Source of the DNA: Hathewaya massiliensis
Lineage (GTDB): Bacteria > Bacillota > Clostridia > Clostridiales > Clostridiaceae
Reading direction: 5' to 3'
Length of the DNA: 64,000 nt
NCBI RefSeq assembly: GCF_902143515.1
Contig: NZ_CABFVD010000008.1
Span: 724 to 64,723 of the forward strand
Shown piece after piece: positions 54,657 through 63,503 of the stretch. Position 1 is the stretch's first letter; the number at the start of each line of letters is the position of its first letter. The notes beneath the pieces were generated by a model that did no database searches, was not told where the DNA came from, and saw only the letters and a program-made list of their open reading frames with translations. Position numbers and translations under genes: made by a program.

Positions 54657-55646
54657 TTAACTTTTAGTTGAATTTCTATACTTTAGTGGAGTTATATTAT
54701 TATAATTCTTAAATACCTTTGAAAATTTACTTGGATTTTCATAACCTATTTCATTTGAAATTTCTATTATGGACATACTTGAATTTTTTAATAAGTACTT
54801 AGCCCTCTTAAGTTTTGATAATTTTATATATTCATATACCGTATTTCCAGTAATATTTTTAAATCCTTTTTGCAATTTATATATACTTGTATTTAAATTT
54901 TCCGCTAGTTCTTTAATGGATGGAGTGCTTTCAATATTGTTATCTATAATTTCCTTAGCACTAATTACAAGCTTGCTTTCTTCTTCCATAATATCTTTAT
55001 TAAATATGCCCTCAGACTTTTCTTGAAGAAAAGTAGTTAAAAACTCTATGGTCTTTAACTTTAGTGTCATATAATCCACAATATTACTAATTGTAAGAGA
55101 GTCTATATCTTCTGATATTCTCTTTATATCATAACTAGCCTTTTCAATTATTAATATATCTTTTTTAAATATTTTATCAATATTTTTTTCCCATTCTAAT
55201 ACAAGCTTATATTCCCACAATGGATTTACAACATTTTTTATAGTATTAAAATTCATATGAATAGATATATTTTTATAATCATTATATTTAAATTTAAAGT
55301 ATTCAACTCTATTTAAGGTTTTATAAATAAAAATATCCCCCTTATTAATAGTGTACTTCTTATTTTGTGGTAAAGAAAAAACTTCTAAATTTCCACTATA
55401 GCAATATCCAACCTCTAAAATATTATCCGCATTTTTTCTATTATCAAAATCCATATCCATAGCTGTTTTAATACTAGCTATGGATATTTCTAATCCATCT
55501 TCAATTTTAGTTCTAGAAAAATTTCCTGCTCCAAACTCTTGTCCTACAATATATTTTTTAGTGAAAATTTCATTTGAAGTTTTACAATTATATTTATTTT
55601 TAACATATTTATAATATTCATCTACTATTCCATTTCCTGTATTCAT
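54657..55646 (-). CDS. AraC-family transcriptional regulator (PchR/YbtA-like)
   Basis: DNA-binding regulator of 329 residues. The N-terminal ligand domain occupies about 1-220. The C-terminal double helix-turn-helix is at about 230-325 (STPSIKELAENLNTSIYKLQKGFKNITG then SSMSIIEISNEIGYENPSKFSKVFKNYNNITPLKYR). The build and the neighbouring iron-type exporters resemble PchR/YbtA regulators of siderophore genes. It is transcribed in the same direction as the ABC pair, 280 bases upstream. It probably activates that operon when a siderophore is bound, an inference from the family. Confidence 0.85.
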   Translation of the reverse strand: MNTGNGIVDEYYKYVKNKYNCKTSNEIFTKKYIVGQEFGAGNFSRTKIEDGLEISIASIKTAMDMDFDNRKNADNILEVGYCYSGNLEVFSLPQNKKYTINKGDIFIYKTLNRVEYFKFKYNDYKNISIHMNFNTIKNVVNPLWEYKLVLEWEKNIDKIFKKDILIIEKASYDIKRISEDIDSLTISNIVDYMTLKLKTIEFLTTFLQEKSEGIFNKDIMEEESKLVISAKEIIDNNIESTPSIKELAENLNTSIYKLQKGFKNITGNTVYEYIKLSKLKRAKYLLKNSSMSIIEISNEIGYENPSKFSKVFKNYNNITPLKYRNSTKS

Positions 55647-55692
55647 AACATCCCCCTATAAAGCTAATGATTAATTTAAAATCCCCATAGCA

Positions 55693-55740
55693 TAAATAAA
55701 ATAGGCTATAAATGATATTGTTTTTCATTTACAACCTATT
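55693..55740 (-). terminator. terminator of the LolD/MacB-type operon
   Basis: Near-perfect 16-bp stem (55700-55715 with 55725-55740, AATAGG...TAAATGA paired with TCATTTA...CCTATT), then TTTATTTAT on the minus strand. Confidence 0.75.
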
Positions 55741-55854
55741 ACTAGTATACTTATTCTTATATAAAAAATCAACAATCTATATTTACTAAAATCTCTTAAT
55801 TATCCTTAAATTACGTAATACTTTTTACTTATTATTTATTTTTAAAAATAAATT

Positions 55855-56541
55855 CTATTTGCAAATATCTTTATATATTCGCCCATCCTTTATTTCTACT
55901 ATCCTATCTGCTTTTTCTGCTATTTTACTATCATGAGTTACTATAATAAAAGTAGTTTTGTATTTTTCGTTTATCTCTCTTAAAATATTATATATATTTT
56001 CTGTAGACTCTGAATCTAAATTCCCTGTAGGTTCATCTGCAAGTATTATCTTAGGATTGTTCATAAGAGCTCTTGCTATAGCTGTTCTTTGTTGTTGTCC
56101 ACCAGACATCATAGTAGATAAATTATTCTTTACTTTGCTTAAGCCTACTAGGTCTAAGAGTTCATTAGCCCTTTCATAAACTTCTTTAGGGGGATTTACT
56201 TTCTTTATTTTATATGGCATTAATACATTTTCTAAAGCCGTAAACTCAGGTAATAGATAATGAAATTGAAAAATAAATCCTATGGTTTCATTTCTTAACA
56301 TTGCCAATTGATTTTTCTTCATACCCTTTGTATTCTTGCCATCTATTATAACTTCCCCACTAGTTGGAGTATCTAAGGTTCCCATAATATTAAGCAATGT
56401 ACTTTTACCACTACCTGATTGCCCTATTATAGAATTAAATGAACCTTCTTCAAATTGTAAGTCTAAATCAAATAATACTTGTGTTTTTACTAAGTTACCA
56501 TAAATTTTTTCTATATTTTTTAGTTCTATAACTTTAGCCAT
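55855..56541 (-). CDS. ABC ATPase, LolD/MacB type
   Basis: Nucleotide-binding subunit of 228 residues in the LolD/FtsE/MacB branch. Walker A GQSGSGKST (about 38-46), Q-loop FIFQFHYLL, signature MSGGQQQRTAIARAL (about 145-159), Walker B IILADEPTGNLDS (about 165-177) and switch VTHDS are all present. It overlaps the upstream permease gene by eight bases and so is cotranslated. In Gram-positives such pairs are mechanotransmission exporters, often for peptides or bacitracin-like agents. The partner is at 56534-57691. No two-component genes are adjacent. Confidence 0.92.
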   Translation of the reverse strand: MAKVIELKNIEKIYGNLVKTQVLFDLDLQFEEGSFNSIIGQSGSGKSTLLNIMGTLDTPTSGEVIIDGKNTKGMKKNQLAMLRNETIGFIFQFHYLLPEFTALENVLMPYKIKKVNPPKEVYERANELLDLVGLSKVKNNLSTMMSGGQQQRTAIARALMNNPKIILADEPTGNLDSESTENIYNILREINEKYKTTFIIVTHDSKIAEKADRIVEIKDGRIYKDICK

Positions 56542-57691
56542 TTTTTATCACCTCTATTGGACTTAATTTAGATGAATTTATAGCAGGTATAAGCGCTGCT
56601 AAAGTGGCTGCTACTATTGCAATAAGTCCTGAAAAAGCAATAAACTTATAGTTTATATATAAAGAAACTATAGGTGTTCCATCTGGATTTACAGCAAATT
56701 TTGTAAACGTATATAATAATCCTATTCCTAGAGCTATTCCAAGGATAGCGCCAAGAACTCCAAGCATAGCTCCCTCAAATAAAAATATTTGACTTGCTGT
56801 CCTATCTTGTATTCCCATAGCTTTTAATATACCTAACTGCTTTGATTTCTGAACTACTGTTATAGCTAGAACACTTGCTATACCTAATAATACTGATATA
56901 ATAACAAATACCTGAATCATTATACTAGATACGCTCTGTCCCTTAAGTCCACTTAAAAGTTGTTCATTTTGTACTTTCCAATTTTCCACCTTAATATCTT
57001 TAATGGATAAGTTGGACTTTATAGTGTTAGATAATTCATCTGCTTTAAATGGATCATCTACTTGCATTTCTATAGAAGAAATCTTATTATCAAGAGAAAA
57101 TAAATCCTGTGAAGTTTTTAATGTAGTTATAACCCAGTTTTTATTTATACTAGCTACCTTTAAATCATAAAAACCTACTATTTTAACTTCCTTTTTATTA
57201 CCTTTCGCAGTAGTTATGTTCACCTTATCTCCTAATTTTACACCAGATTCTTTTTGAAAGTCTTTTCCCAATATTATTTCGTTTTCTTCTTTTGGGTAAC
57301 TACCTTCATAAATTCTATTTTTTAGATTATATATTTTATCCGCATCTTCAATGTTGAACCCTCTAACCAATATGGCATAATCATTGCTACCATTTTTAAG
57401 AAAGGCATTGAAATCTGCAGACACAGAAATATTTTTAATTGCAGAAATAGATTTTACTTTCTCAACTTTATCCTTCCAATTATCTATTAATTTGTCATCT
57501 TCTTTAGATAATATTGTTATTTGAGAAGAATTCCCTATAGTTGTATCAATTAAGCTCTTTTGAAGTCCTTGTATAAGAGAACCTATAAATATTTGCACTG
57601 ATACTCCTATAGCTATTCCCAAAGCTATAAATAAAGTTTGTATTTTACTTGATTTTAAAAATCTAATAGCTATGTTATAAGCTAGCCTCAT
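56534..57691 (-). CDS. MacB/FtsX-like ABC permease
   Basis: Membrane permease of 385 residues. A first transmembrane helix (about 20-40) is followed by a large extracytoplasmic MacB periplasmic core (about 42-240). Three helices follow (about 255-385, IMIQVFVIISVLLGIASVLAI and so on), the standard MacB/FtsX layout. A longer frame opens at 57709, but the ATG at 57691 follows GGAAGGG, so I use it. It overlaps the ATPase gene at its 3' end. A strong inverted repeat (about 57791-57826) lies upstream, next to the htpG terminator. The cargo is unknown. Confidence 0.9.
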   Translation of the reverse strand: MRLAYNIAIRFLKSSKIQTLFIALGIAIGVSVQIFIGSLIQGLQKSLIDTTIGNSSQITILSKEDDKLIDNWKDKVEKVKSISAIKNISVSADFNAFLKNGSNDYAILVRGFNIEDADKIYNLKNRIYEGSYPKEENEIILGKDFQKESGVKLGDKVNITTAKGNKKEVKIVGFYDLKVASINKNWVITTLKTSQDLFSLDNKISSIEMQVDDPFKADELSNTIKSNLSIKDIKVENWKVQNEQLLSGLKGQSVSSIMIQVFVIISVLLGIASVLAITVVQKSKQLGILKAMGIQDRTASQIFLFEGAMLGVLGAILGIALGIGLLYTFTKFAVNPDGTPIVSLYINYKFIAFSGLIAIVAATLAALIPAINSSKLSPIEVIKNG

Positions 57692-57820
57692 TATACCCTT
57701 CCTCTCCATTTTTTAGTTTTTTATAATTTTTTTAATCACTATAATCCATATAATACTTTTATTTAAAAATATTATAGAGTAATATATGTTATTTTTCAAT
57801 AATAATTACGTTTTATTATT

Positions 57821-57865
57821 GAAAAAAATAAAAAGGCCTGATTTAATCAAAAACCTTTTTATTTT
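57821..57865 (-). terminator. terminator of htpG
   Basis: Stem AAATAAAAAGG/CCTTTTTATTT (57826-57836 with 57854-57864), then TTTTTTT on the minus strand. A second hairpin (TTTTTCAATAATAA/TTATTATTGAAAAA, about 57792-57826) overlaps its end. Confidence 0.75.
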
Positions 57866-57907
57866 AGTAAAAACTATTTATTTTTAATATTTATAATGCT
57901 TCTATAA

Positions 57908-57962
57908 AATATATTTACTTCATTAATTCACAAAAATATATCTACTTCATTAACTCACAAAT
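57908..57962 (-). repeat. 27-base tandem duplication at the htpG 3' end
   Basis: The last codons (CELMK plus stop) are repeated in frame after the stop: ...CELMK-stop-IYFCELMK-stop. The two copies differ at three or four bases (for example C57942/T57915 and C57954/T57927). Confidence 0.8.
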
Positions 57963-59822
57963 ATTATTTGTAAACTCTACAGGGTCATTTATACTAAGTC
58001 CTTCTATTAACAATGCTTGATTATATAATAACTCAGTATATAATTGAAGCTTTTCTTTGTCATTTTCATAAGCGTCTTTTAGTGCTTTAAATACATTATG
58101 GTTTGTATTTATTTCTAAAACCTTATCAGCCTTTATATTTTGGTTATTAGGCATAGCACTTAATACCTTCTCCATTTCAATTGAAACTTCACCCTCATTA
58201 GCTAGGCATACAGCATGATTTTTCAATCTCTTAGATGCCTTAACCTCTTTAACCTTATCTTTTAAGATTTCTTTCATATGTTCAAATAGTTCTTTATTTT
58301 CCTTGTTTTCTTCTTCATTTGAGTTTTTATTTTCGTCTGAGTCTATACCTAAATCTCCACTTGAAACTGATTTAAACTCTTTCTCTTTATATTTTGCAAG
58401 GATTTTTATAGCAAACTCATCTACATCTTCTGTAAAGTATAGTATTTCATACCCCTTATCTAATACAACCTCTGTTTGTGGAAGTTTTTCAATTCTTTCT
58501 ATGGACTCCCCTGTAGCGTAATAGATGTATTTTTGATCTTCTGGCATTCTAGAAACATATTCCTCTAGAGTTACATTCTTTTTCTCCTTTGAGGAGTAGA
58601 ACATTAATAAGTCTTGTAATTCCTCCTTATTCATGCCAAAATCACTATATACACCATATTTTAATTGTAATCCAAAAGAGTCATAGAACTTCTCATATTT
58701 TTCTCTATCATTTTTTAATAAGTTTTCTAACTCACCTTTTATTTTATTTTTTATGTTTTTAGCAATAAGCTTAAGTTGTCTATCATGTTGTAATATTTCC
58801 CTGGATATATTAAGGGATAAATCTTCTGAATCTACTACCCCTTTTACAAATCCAAAATAATCTGGCAATAAGTCTGCACACTTATTCATAATTAGAACAC
58901 CATTTGAATACAATTCTAATCCTTTTTCATATTCTTTGGTATAGAAATCATATGGAGTCCTTTCAGGAATAAATAAAATTGCATTATAGCTAACCACACC
59001 ATCAACACTTATATGAATATGTTTTAGTGGAGTGTCAAATCCATAATGTTTTTCAGCATAAAAATTATTATAATCTTCCTCTTTAAGTTCCCTCTTGTTT
59101 TTTCTCCATATAGGAACCATACTATTTACAGTTTGTTCCTCTTTATACTCTTCATATTCTTCTTCACTGCCTTCTTTAAGTCTTTCTTCAGTTATGTCCA
59201 TTTTTATTGGGTATCTAATAAAATCAGAGTATTTTTTAATTATAGATTTTAGTTTATATTCTTCTAAATACTCATCAAAGTTTTCATCTTCCGTATTTTC
59301 CTTTATTTTAAGTATAATTTCTGTTCCTACAGAATCTTTTTCACATGGTTCAATGGTGTAACCCTCTACCCCTTGAGATTCCCATTTATAAGCTTCATCA
59401 CTACCTAAAGCTTTACTTATAACCGTAACCTTATCAGCTACTAAAAAAGCTGAATAGAATCCTACACCAAATTGCCCAATTATATCATAGCCTTCCTTAG
59501 CTTCAACTTCTTTTTTAAATTGAAGAGAACCACTCTTTGCTATAACTCCAAGATTTTCATCTAATTCTTCCTTTGTCATTCCAATACCAGTATCGGAAAT
59601 CTTTAATGTTCTATTTTCTTTATCAGAACTTATCTTAATATAATAATTATCTTTTTCAAAGATTAAAGAATCGTCTGATAATGTCTTATAATAAATTTTA
59701 TCAATTGCATCACTAGCATTAGAAATTAATTCTCTTAGGAAAATTTCCCTATGAGTATAAATTGAGTTAATCATAAGATCTAATAGTCTTTTAGATTCTG
59801 CTTTAAATTGTTTTGTTTCCAA
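57942..59822 (-). CDS. htpG: HtpG, Hsp90-family chaperone
   Basis: ATP-dependent chaperone of 626 residues. The N-terminal GHKL ATPase (about 1-210) contains [10 protein letters not shown] (about 33-42), DTGIGMT (about 77-83) and [15 protein letters not shown]. The middle domain (about 220-490) and C-terminal dimerisation domain (about 510-626) follow. The charged linker with EENKENKE lies around residue 500. The start follows AAGGGGAAGG. A perfect CIRCE (59882-59908) sits 60 bases upstream, so HrcA should repress it. The final five residues are duplicated past the stop (57908-57962). Confidence 0.97.
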   Translation of the reverse strand: METKQFKAESKRLLDLMINSIYTHREIFLRELISNASDAIDKIYYKTLSDDSLIFEKDNYYIKISSDKENRTLKISDTGIGMTKEELDENLGVIAKSGSLQFKKEVEAKEGYDIIGQFGVGFYSAFLVADKVTVISKALGSDEAYKWESQGVEGYTIEPCEKDSVGTEIILKIKENTEDENFDEYLEEYKLKSIIKKYSDFIRYPIKMDITEERLKEGSEEEYEEYKEEQTVNSMVPIWRKNKRELKEEDYNNFYAEKHYGFDTPLKHIHISVDGVVSYNAILFIPERTPYDFYTKEYEKGLELYSNGVLIMNKCADLLPDYFGFVKGVVDSEDLSLNISREILQHDRQLKLIAKNIKNKIKGELENLLKNDREKYEKFYDSFGLQLKYGVYSDFGMNKEELQDLLMFYSSKEKKNVTLEEYVSRMPEDQKYIYYATGESIERIEKLPQTEVVLDKGYEILYFTEDVDEFAIKILAKYKEKEFKSVSSGDLGIDSDENKNSNEEENKENKELFEHMKEILKDKVKEVKASKRLKNHAVCLANEGEVSIEMEKVLSAMPNNQNIKADKVLEINTNHNVFKALKDAYENDKEKLQLYTELLYNQALLIEGLSINDPVEFTNNICELMK

Positions 59823-59881
59823 GTAAACCTTCCCCTTTCGTAATAAAGAAATAAATAAATCTTATTAATTTTTTAAAATTA

Positions 59882-59908
59882 TTAGCACTCTCTCTCCTTG
59901 AGTGCTAA
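59882..59908 (-). promoter_or_regulatory. CIRCE operator of htpG
   Basis: Perfect HrcA operator TTAGCACTC-N9-GAGTGCTAA. It lies 60 bases before the htpG start. It indicates control by HrcA together with groESL and dnaK, which are not in this window. Confidence 0.95.
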
Positions 59909-60020
59909 TATCTAATTATTATATACCATAACCTACATCTTATGTCAATATTAAATGACTCTCTTGTTTATTCTACTAAAGATATAATTGAAGCTGGTGG
60001 AGTGTTCTCCTATTCATAGC

Positions 60021-60911
60021 CTAAACATATTCCCCCTCCAATATCTCCAGAAATTTTTTTGAAGCTGGAGAAAGGGAAACACTCTTTAAAAAACAAAATC
60101 CAATGCTTCTTTTAGGTATCTCTTCTACTGTGGTAACTTCAAATAGGGTTCCATTATTAAGATATTCCTTAGAAAACTCCTTAATAACGCAAGCTATACC
60201 TAAATTTATTTTTGCAAATTCTAATAATAAATCATGGGATCCAAGTTCAATTTCTGAGTTTATTTTAATTCCTTTTGATAAAATATACTTTTCTACATAT
60301 TTCCTAGAGTTTGACTTGGTGTCTAATAATATTAAGGGCAGCTTTGCAAGCTCTTCAAAATTTAAGGGCATAGAAAGAATACTTTTGTACTTATTGCCAC
60401 AAACAAAAATATCTTGTACTTCCATACATTTTTTTATCTCCAAAGAAGGGTCTTCAATAGGAAAATTACAAATGGCAATATCAATTTCCCCTGACTTTAA
60501 CATAGCACAAAGCTCTAAAGTGGTTTTATTTGCAATCTTCAGTTTAATATTAGGATACTTATTATGAAAACTATCTAAATATGGCAAAAGAAAATATCTT
60601 GAAATAGCATCTCCCACCCCTATTTTTAAATCTCCTAACATTACATTTTTAGATTCTAAAATCTTTTTTTCACCTGCCTTAATTAAATTAATAGCAGAGT
60701 TTGCATGCTCGAATAAAAGTTTACCTTCATTAGTGAGGGTTACTCCTCTTGCAGTTCTTGTAAAAAGTCTTACATCCAGTTCCTCTTCTAGCTGCATAAT
60801 AGCTTGACTTGCAGCAGGTTGAGTCATGTAAAGCGCCTTTGCACCTTTAGAAAAACTTTTACATTTAGCTACTTCACAAAATACCTTATACAAATCTAAT
60901 TTACTTATCAT
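60021..60911 (-). CDS. LysR-family transcriptional regulator
   Basis: DNA-binding regulator of 296 residues. The helix-turn-helix is at 1-62 (LYKVFCEVAKCKSFSKGAKALYMTQPAASQAIMQLEEELDVRLFTR), and the periplasmic-binding-like effector domain spans about 90-290. It is divergent from the CofE-like gene with a 129-base shared spacer containing the palindrome GTATTATATAATAC (60967-60980), so it probably controls that gene. Sequence belongs to the YwfK/CysL-like branch. The effector is unknown. Confidence 0.9.
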   Translation of the reverse strand: MISKLDLYKVFCEVAKCKSFSKGAKALYMTQPAASQAIMQLEEELDVRLFTRTARGVTLTNEGKLLFEHANSAINLIKAGEKKILESKNVMLGDLKIGVGDAISRYFLLPYLDSFHNKYPNIKLKIANKTTLELCAMLKSGEIDIAICNFPIEDPSLEIKKCMEVQDIFVCGNKYKSILSMPLNFEELAKLPLILLDTKSNSRKYVEKYILSKGIKINSEIELGSHDLLLEFAKINLGIACVIKEFSKEYLNNGTLFEVTTVEEIPKRSIGFCFLKSVSLSPASKKFLEILEGEYV

Positions 60912-60966
60912 ATAAGCACTCCTTATAACTCACATTACATTTATTTATTTTACTTATATCATAAAA

Positions 60967-60980
60967 GTATTATATAATAC
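60967..60980 (+). promoter_or_regulatory. palindrome overlapping the CofE-like gene's -10 box
   Basis: Perfect 14-bp palindrome GTATTAT-ATAATAC that contains TATAAT at 60973-60978. It lies in the LysR/CofE spacer. TTACTT at 60950-60955 could be the -35 (17-base gap). A LysR operator is plausible. Confidence 0.4.
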
Positions 60981-61040
60981 AAGTATAAGATATTAATTAT
61001 ACAACTTATATAAATTGAAAGTAGTTAAGGAGATATGAAA

Positions 61041-62231
61041 ATGGAAAGAATGGTTGGAACTGTAGTTAGAGGTTTACGTGCCCCAATTATCAATAAAGGA
61101 GACGACATTGCAGAAATAGTGGTTAACACTGTTTTAAAAGCTTCTGAAATAGAAGGCTATTCTATTAATGATAAGGATGTAGTAACTGTAACAGAATCTG
61201 TAGTAGCTCGTGCTCAAGGAAATTATGCAACTATTGATAACATTGCAAAGGATGTTGAATCTAAGTTTGGCAAAGATACTGTAGGAGTAATATTTCCTAT
61301 TTTAAGCCGTAACCGCTTTGCTATTTGCCTTCGTGGTATAGCAAAAGGGACTAAGAAAATTGTTTTAATGCTTAGCTATCCTTCTGATGAAGTCGGTAAC
61401 CATTTAGTAGATATGGATATGCTTGATGAAAAAGGCATTAACCCTTGGACAGATGTGTTAACTGAAGAAGAATTCCGTAAACATTTTGGATATAAAAAAC
61501 ATGTTTTCACTGGAGTAGATTATATTGATTACTATAAATCTTTAATTGAAGAATACGGAACAGAATGTGAAGTTATCTTCTCCAACAATGCAAAAACCAT
61601 TTTAAATTATACAAAAAATGTTCTAACTTGCGATATCCACACAAGATTTAGAACTAAAAGAATTTTAAAAGCAAATGGTGGAGAAAAAATATACAGCCTT
61701 GATGATATTTTATCAACATCTATTGATGGTAGCGGTTATAATGAAAACTATGGACTTTTAGGTTCAAACAAAGCTACAGAAGAAACTGTTAAGCTTTTCC
61801 CACGTGATTGTCAACCAATAGTTGATAAAATACAAAATATACTTAAAGAAAAAACAGGTAAGACTGTAGAAGTTATGGTTTATGGCGATGGAGCTTTCAA
61901 AGATCCAGTAGGTAAGATTTGGGAACTTGCTGACCCTGTGGTATCACCAGCTTACACTTCAGGACTTGAAGGTACACCTAGTGAAGTTAAGTTAAAATAT
62001 CTTGCTGATAATAACTTTGCCCACTTAAAAGGTGAAGAACTTAAAAAAGCTATTTCAGAATATATTACAAATAAACAAGAAGACCTTGTTGGATCTATGG
62101 AATCACAAGGAACTACTCCAAGACAGCTTACTGACCTTATAGGTTCCTTATCTGACTTAACTTCAGGTAGTGGAGATAAAGGTACTCCTATAATATACAT
62201 CCAAGGTTATTTTGATAACTATACAAAGTAG
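61041..62231 (+). CDS. CofE-like ligase (coenzyme F420-0:L-glutamate ligase family)
   Basis: A 396-residue protein related to CofE, which adds glutamates to F420-0 in methanogens and actinobacteria. The start region (MERMVGTVVRGLRAPIINKGDDIAEIVVNTVL) and the conserved VVTVTESVVARAQGNY (about 45-60) match the CofE fold. It is longer than true CofE (about 250 residues), with an extra C-terminal part that includes GLEGTPSEVKLKYLADN. An ATG at 61035 precedes, but it is only two bases from AAGGAG, so the one at 61041 is preferred. No other F420 gene is nearby and clostridia are not known to make F420, so its substrate is unknown. Divergent from a LysR regulator. Confidence 0.8.
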   Translation: MERMVGTVVRGLRAPIINKGDDIAEIVVNTVLKASEIEGYSINDKDVVTVTESVVARAQGNYATIDNIAKDVESKFGKDTVGVIFPILSRNRFAICLRGIAKGTKKIVLMLSYPSDEVGNHLVDMDMLDEKGINPWTDVLTEEEFRKHFGYKKHVFTGVDYIDYYKSLIEEYGTECEVIFSNNAKTILNYTKNVLTCDIHTRFRTKRILKANGGEKIYSLDDILSTSIDGSGYNENYGLLGSNKATEETVKLFPRDCQPIVDKIQNILKEKTGKTVEVMVYGDGAFKDPVGKIWELADPVVSPAYTSGLEGTPSEVKLKYLADNNFAHLKGEELKKAISEYITNKQEDLVGSMESQGTTPRQLTDLIGSLSDLTSGSGDKGTPIIYIQGYFDNYTK

Positions 62232-62334
62232 TAAGCTAATCTTATACTAGTTTTAAGGCTATCTTATGTTATTTGAAGTTGAGTACAAGGCTTTAAGAAA
62301 CTAGATTATGGATTATTACTTATTATAATTAAAT

Positions 62335-62431
62335 TGGGCTGTGGCATTAAGAATAAATACTGCAATATATTGTGCTAATTTAAAATTTGCAAATCAATAT
62401 ATTGCATGTAAATCCTTAGTTCCACAGCCCA
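62335..62431. repeat. 97-base nested hairpin element
   Basis: Outer arms TGGGCTGTGG/CCACAGCCCA (62335-62344 with 62422-62431) and inner arms TGCAATATATTG/CAATATATTGCA (62361-62372 with 62395-62406) are perfect and nested. The parts between them are partly complementary. It lacks a T-run after the stem. It looks like a MITE or a long structured RNA between convergent genes. Confidence 0.6.
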
Positions 62432-62482
62432 TAACTTATCCAATTGATAACCACTCTAATAATAAATCAGAATTCTATAGTT

Positions 62483-63463
62483 CTAAACCAATTTTTCACC
62501 ACAATTAGAACAGAAGTTACCTTGTCCAGTTTTCTGCCCACAATTAGGACAGAAGTTAGGAATATTTTTATTTTCATTAGAGTTATTATTAGAATTTGTG
62601 TTTGTACTTTCATTTTTATTTTGGTTTATATTTTTCATCATCTCACTTGCCATATTCATGCCCATCATCATACCAGCCATATCAGAAGCTGCACCACCTC
62701 CCTTAACCTTACCAGAGGATATACCATCTACCATAGACACTTGCTGGTATTTATTAAGGTCTCCAACCATTCCATGGGAAGCTACCTTAGTTATCATATC
62801 TTGAATTTCTTCTGGATAGTTAAAACTCATAATGTTAAAACCTGTTATAGTAATTCCACTATCCATGCTTTGCATGTCCAAATCTTCTTTAATACCCTGT
62901 GCAATATCAAAAGCATTTGCTTGAAGATTAAACATGTCCTTTCCTTCTTTAGAAATCCACTTCATTAAAAGTTGATCTAAAATAGAAGTTATTCTTAGCT
63001 TAACATCATCTACAACATAACTATCCTTTACCCCTGCAATTTTATCTATTAGAGAAATATAATCACTAACTTTAAAATTAAAGGTACCATTGGCACGGAT
63101 AGGCATACCACCAGGAAGTTGAGGTGTCGGAATATTAATAGCATTCTTTGTACCCCATTTTACGGTAAATTCCTTTGTATTTACAAATAATACCTCAACC
63201 CTCATACCACTGTTAAAACCAAACTTAAAACCTTTTAAAGTTGATAAAAATGGTATAATGTCGGATTCTATGTTATATTCACCTTCATCCTTGAATATTC
63301 CTTCTATTTTACCATTGTTTAAGAATATAGCATCTTGACCAGGACGAATAATCAATTTACTTCCCTTTTTAATCTCTCTATTGTTCCACTTCCAAAAAAT
63401 CATATCATCCCTAAATTCTTCCCACTCAACTACATTAGCAAATTGTTTTGTAAAAAATGCCAT
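62483..63463 (-). CDS. SPFH-domain protein with C-terminal zinc ribbons (YdjI-like)
   Basis: Membrane-associated scaffolding protein of 326 residues. An SPFH/band-7-type domain occupies about 20-230, with FLSTLKGFKFGFNSGMRVEVLFVNTKEFTVKWGT in the middle. An Asn/Gly/Met-rich linker follows. The end carries two CxxC pairs (CPNCGQKTGQGNFCSNCGEKLV), a zinc ribbon. In Bacillus a protein of this build works with the membrane-stress protein PspA and a TPM-domain partner. A TPM-domain gene lies 40 bases upstream here. The pair could be a membrane-stress module. Confidence 0.82.
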   Translation of the reverse strand: MAFFTKQFANVVEWEEFRDDMIFWKWNNREIKKGSKLIIRPGQDAIFLNNGKIEGIFKDEGEYNIESDIIPFLSTLKGFKFGFNSGMRVEVLFVNTKEFTVKWGTKNAINIPTPQLPGGMPIRANGTFNFKVSDYISLIDKIAGVKDSYVVDDVKLRITSILDQLLMKWISKEGKDMFNLQANAFDIAQGIKEDLDMQSMDSGITITGFNIMSFNYPEEIQDMITKVASHGMVGDLNKYQQVSMVDGISSGKVKGGGAASDMAGMMMGMNMASEMMKNINQNKNESTNTNSNNNSNENKNIPNFCPNCGQKTGQGNFCSNCGEKLV

Positions 63464-63503
63464 AAGCTATCCTTCCCTTCATTTTCTTATTTCTTACAAT
63501 ATT

